Origin: CAZJYI01 sp964550025
GTDB lineage: Bacteria > Verrucomicrobiota > Kiritimatiellia > UBA8416 > CAYOBW01
NCBI GenBank assembly: GCA_964550025.1
Contig: CAZJYI010000023.1
Span: 1 to 64,000, forward strand
Direction of reading: 5' to 3'
Length of the DNA: 64,000 bases
The position numbers were made by a program, and so were the translations under genes. Numbering within the stretch: the stretch's first letter is position 1; the number at the start of each line of letters is the position of its first letter. Shown in pieces: positions 61,848 to 64,000 of the stretch. The notes below the pieces were generated by a model that had not been told where the DNA came from, did no database searches, and saw only the letters and a program-made list of their open reading frames with translations.

Positions 61848-61930
61848 GCGATTCCAGCGATTTTTTGGGCTTCGGGTGAGGGACATCATACGGAGGCCGT
61901 TGGCGCAATTCAAGCGCGGGATGGGGAAGG

Positions 61931-62060
61931 CCGTTCCCCAACCCGCCGGCAGGAATGCCGGCGGGACTATTCATTGGCTGAAAGCCGGCGCTACTGGCGC
62001 GAAATGCGTTGCCGAGGCGATGTAGCGCCCCGCTCCAGCGGGGTGACCGGTGCGGTCGGG
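61931..62060. repeat. REP-like hairpin cluster (GTAGCGC type)
   Basis: Contains CCGCCGGCAGGAATGCCGGCGG, in two arms (CCGCCGGC / GCCGGCGG), GGCTGAAAGCCGGCGCTAC and GTAGCGCCCCGCTCCAGCGGGG, as its two GTAGCGC units. GTAGCGCCGGCTTTCAGCC (minus strand) is identical to part of the cluster at 23943. The rest of the 294-bp gap between the two minus-strand genes has no gene. Confidence 0.78.
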
Positions 62061-62141
62061 ATCCTCCCGGCTCTCCCTGGCCGGGTGCCGGTAAGGAGCA
62101 GGTGCTCACGCTCGTGGCTACGTCGAATGCCGCGTGCGGGT

Positions 62142-64000
62142 TCAGTACAACTCCGGATGCAGGTACGTGCCCTTCTCCCCCGCCGGCTTGTCCTCCTCGA
62201 CCGGGATGCGGTGGGCGTTGGCGTAGGTGTCTCTGCGGATGCCCGTGACCTGCCACGAGACCTCCAGGCCGGGCGACCCACCCGCGATCCGGAAACGGCT
62301 GCCGACGATCTTCTCGGCGATATGCAGGTTCGGCGCCGGGGCACCTACGGCTGTCAACTGGTATCGGAAATCCCGGTTCAACGCTTCGAACCAGTCGGGG
62401 AGCTCCACCCACGCCCCGGCGTCATCGTCCAACACGACCGTCCCGTCGTACACGTTCTTCATGTCGGGGCTCTCGACAAACGAATGTGAAAGGTACTTGT
62501 TCGCCGGGTCGAGGGGATGGTCGATTTTGAAACTGCCACCGGCCTTGGACAGCGTGCCATTCACGTGCACGTCTCTGCTGAACGTGAAAAAGTTGGTCGC
62601 GTAGTGCAGGGTCTTGCCGGTGCCCAGGCCGAAGTAGATTGTCCCGGTATCGCCGTCATCGACATACACGGCGCCCCGCACCTCGAGATCGTTCTCGACG
62701 TAGAGATCGCCCTCCGTGTCGGCCCGGCTGGGCGTCCCGGTGCCGATGCGCACCTCGTCGCCGGTGACCTGCAGGATGCTGCGCGGGTCCGTCGTGCCGA
62801 TCCCGACGTTGCCCGTATCGGCCAGCGTCATCCTCGTTACGCCGTCGTCCGTCCGGAGCTCCAGTCCCGTCGAGTCGTCGGCCTGGATGTAGTCCTGCAC
62901 GACCACCGTTCCCTCGACGTGCAGCTTGCCCTTGGGTTCGCGCGTGCCGATGCCGACGTCGCCGTCATCCTCGATGTGGAACGTTTCGTCTGCGTACGCG
63001 TATTTCCCGATGAAGAAGCCCGAGTTGGCTTCCAGCCCCTCGTTCTGCACACCGAGATACCAATCTGCCGTTCGGGCCGATATCTGCAGCGTTTCGCCGC
63101 CGCTGTTGGGGGCGTCCCGTCCGTCGCCGATCCGGGCGTCGCCGTCGACCTCGAGGTAGTCGCCGACTTCCAGCGTGGTCTCCACGTACAGTGCCCCGTC
63201 ACCGCTGGCTGTTTCCGGCGAACCATCGCCGATGCGCACCTCGTCGCCGGTCACGTGCAGGATGCTGCGCGGGTCGGTCGTGCCGATTCCGATGCGTCCG
63301 TTGTCCATCATCTTGACGCGCGTGACGGCATCGTCGGTCCGGAAGTTGAGTCCCGTGGAGTCATCGGCCTGGATGTCGTCCTCGACGACCAACATACCCT
63401 CAACGTGCAGACGGCCCTCCGGGCTGTCCGTGCCGATGCCGACGTCGCCGTCCTGCTCGATGTGGAACGTCCCGTCTTCGGATCTGCCCAGGCCGATGAA
63501 GAAATCGGAGTCCTCGGCAGCGGCCTCGTTCTGCACGCCGACGTACCAGCGTTCCGACTGGGCGGAGAACTCCAGGGTCTCAGCCGTGCCTCCTGAGCCC
63601 GAAGCACCGTCGCCAATACGCCCGTCCCCCTCCACGTGCAGGAACCCGCCCACCTCGAGCAGGTCCTCGACGTACAGGTCGCCGTCTCCGCTGGCCTCCG
63701 ACGGCGTGCCGTCTCCGATGCGGACATCGTCTCCCGTGACCTGGAACTTCCCTCCCGGGGTGTCCGTGCCGATCCCGACGGCATTGACCGATCCGTCGAG
63801 GAAGATCAGGTTCGGGTCGCTGCCGCCCTTGAAGCGCAGGTCGCGGCTGATCCCCGCCTCGTTGTAGACGTCCGACGCGTCGCTGCGCAGATACTGCGGG
63901 TGGTCGTCGTGGTCCAGTCCCGACAGCGACCCATGGTCTGTTGCGCCGCCCCCGCCGGACGTCATGTCGTCGGCCGCGGCCCACGCCGTGCCGTTCCACT
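62142..64000 (-). CDS. Repetitive surface protein, C-terminal part
   Basis: The gene is open to the right edge: upstream of the first internal Met (63965) the frame reads WNGTAWAAADD, so the N-terminus is outside. About 619 residues are visible. They consist of beta-rich GIGT-type repeats (VGIGTTDPRSILHVTGDEV) in two tandem modules of about 145 residues and a C-terminal domain (IDHPLDPANKYLSHSFVESP, EALNRDFRYQLTAVG, YANAHRIPVEEDKPAGEKG) that is shared by many large secreted proteins of environmental bacteria. It probably sits at the cell surface; no peptidase S74 motif is seen. Confidence 0.8.
   Translation of the reverse strand, partial: WNGTAWAAADDMTSGGGGATDHGSLSGLDHDDHPQYLRSDASDVYNEAGISRDLRFKGGSDPNLIFLDGSVNAVGIGTDTPGGKFQVTGDDVRIGDGTPSEASGDGDLYVEDLLEVGGFLHVEGDGRIGDGASGSGGTAETLEFSAQSERWYVGVQNEAAAEDSDFFIGLGRSEDGTFHIEQDGDVGIGTDSPEGRLHVEGMLVVEDDIQADDSTGLNFRTDDAVTRVKMMDNGRIGIGTTDPRSILHVTGDEVRIGDGSPETASGDGALYVETTLEVGDYLEVDGDARIGDGRDAPNSGGETLQISARTADWYLGVQNEGLEANSGFFIGKYAYADETFHIEDDGDVGIGTREPKGKLHVEGTVVVQDYIQADDSTGLELRTDDGVTRMTLADTGNVGIGTTDPRSILQVTGDEVRIGTGTPSRADTEGDLYVENDLEVRGAVYVDDGDTGTIYFGLGTGKTLHYATNFFTFSRDVHVNGTLSKAGGSFKIDHPLDPANKYLSHSFVESPDMKNVYDGTVVLDDDAGAWVELPDWFEALNRDFRYQLTAVGAPAPNLHIAEKIVGSRFRIAGGSPGLEVSWQVTGIRRDTYANAHRIPVEEDKPAGEKGTYLHPELY

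Overview
The window is a GC-rich (roughly 60 percent), gene-dense chromosomal segment from a Gram-negative bacterium that probably lives without oxygen. A PVC-superphylum relative (Kiritimatiellota, Lentisphaerota or Planctomycetota-like) or a similar lineage such as Hydrogenedentes fits best. This is an inference from the gene mix: an NQR-type redox pump, discoidin-domain proteins, a DUF1080 protein, a Tat-exported Gfo/Idh/MocA oxidoreductase, a BadF/DUF2229 protein, an Agl23-type glycosyltransferase, a dodecaheme cytochrome and ExbB/ExbD. No rRNA is present to settle it.

Region 1 (1-12100) is mostly housekeeping: the start of mgtE, a DUF502 protein, ybeY overlapping a 7TM-HD phosphodiesterase, holA, tRNA-Thr(CGT), a vapBC module with a readable promoter/operator, a frameshifted secreted ORF, a glycerate kinase next to two glycosyltransferases (a possible glycosylglycerate route), hisFH and a ferritin-like protein.

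Region 2 (12390-25573) is the most unusual part. A DUF1080 glycosidase-like protein and a Tat-exported oxidoreductase precede a compact nqrD-E-F-B-C operon. No nqrA is visible in the window. The B subunit is short and lacks the covalent-flavin motif. The C subunit carries a C-terminal discoidin-like (F5/8 type C) domain. A secreted stand-alone discoidin protein of the same family follows directly, and a second NqrC-discoidin fusion lies about 5 kb downstream. Between them are Agl23-like, FucU and dolichyl-phosphate-glucosyltransferase-like genes.

Region 3 (25573-40000) holds an NCS1-type permease, a thioredoxin-fold protein, an FmdB zinc ribbon, argH, and an exbB-exbD-TPR-VWA operon whose last gene joins a TonB-like anchor to a von Willebrand A domain. 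A repeat-rich gap and a caspase-TPR protein follow.

Region 4 (40185-64000) holds an oppA-B-C-DF peptide importer, a 1509-residue BadF/DUF2229 protein converging on a cytochrome b/c plus dodecaheme cytochrome pair, a DUF2330 protein, a DUF4258/YgiT-like toxin-antitoxin pair, a metallophosphoesterase, a sugar ABC transporter without its ATPase, and the end of a repetitive surface protein.

Two kinds of non-coding structure recur. Several intergenic gaps hold arrays of short 'words' (7-10 bp, a different word in each gap), often arranged as inverted arms. GC-rich REP-like hairpins occur in others. One element of about 90-130 bp is inserted inside two unrelated genes in different reading frames while leaving both open.
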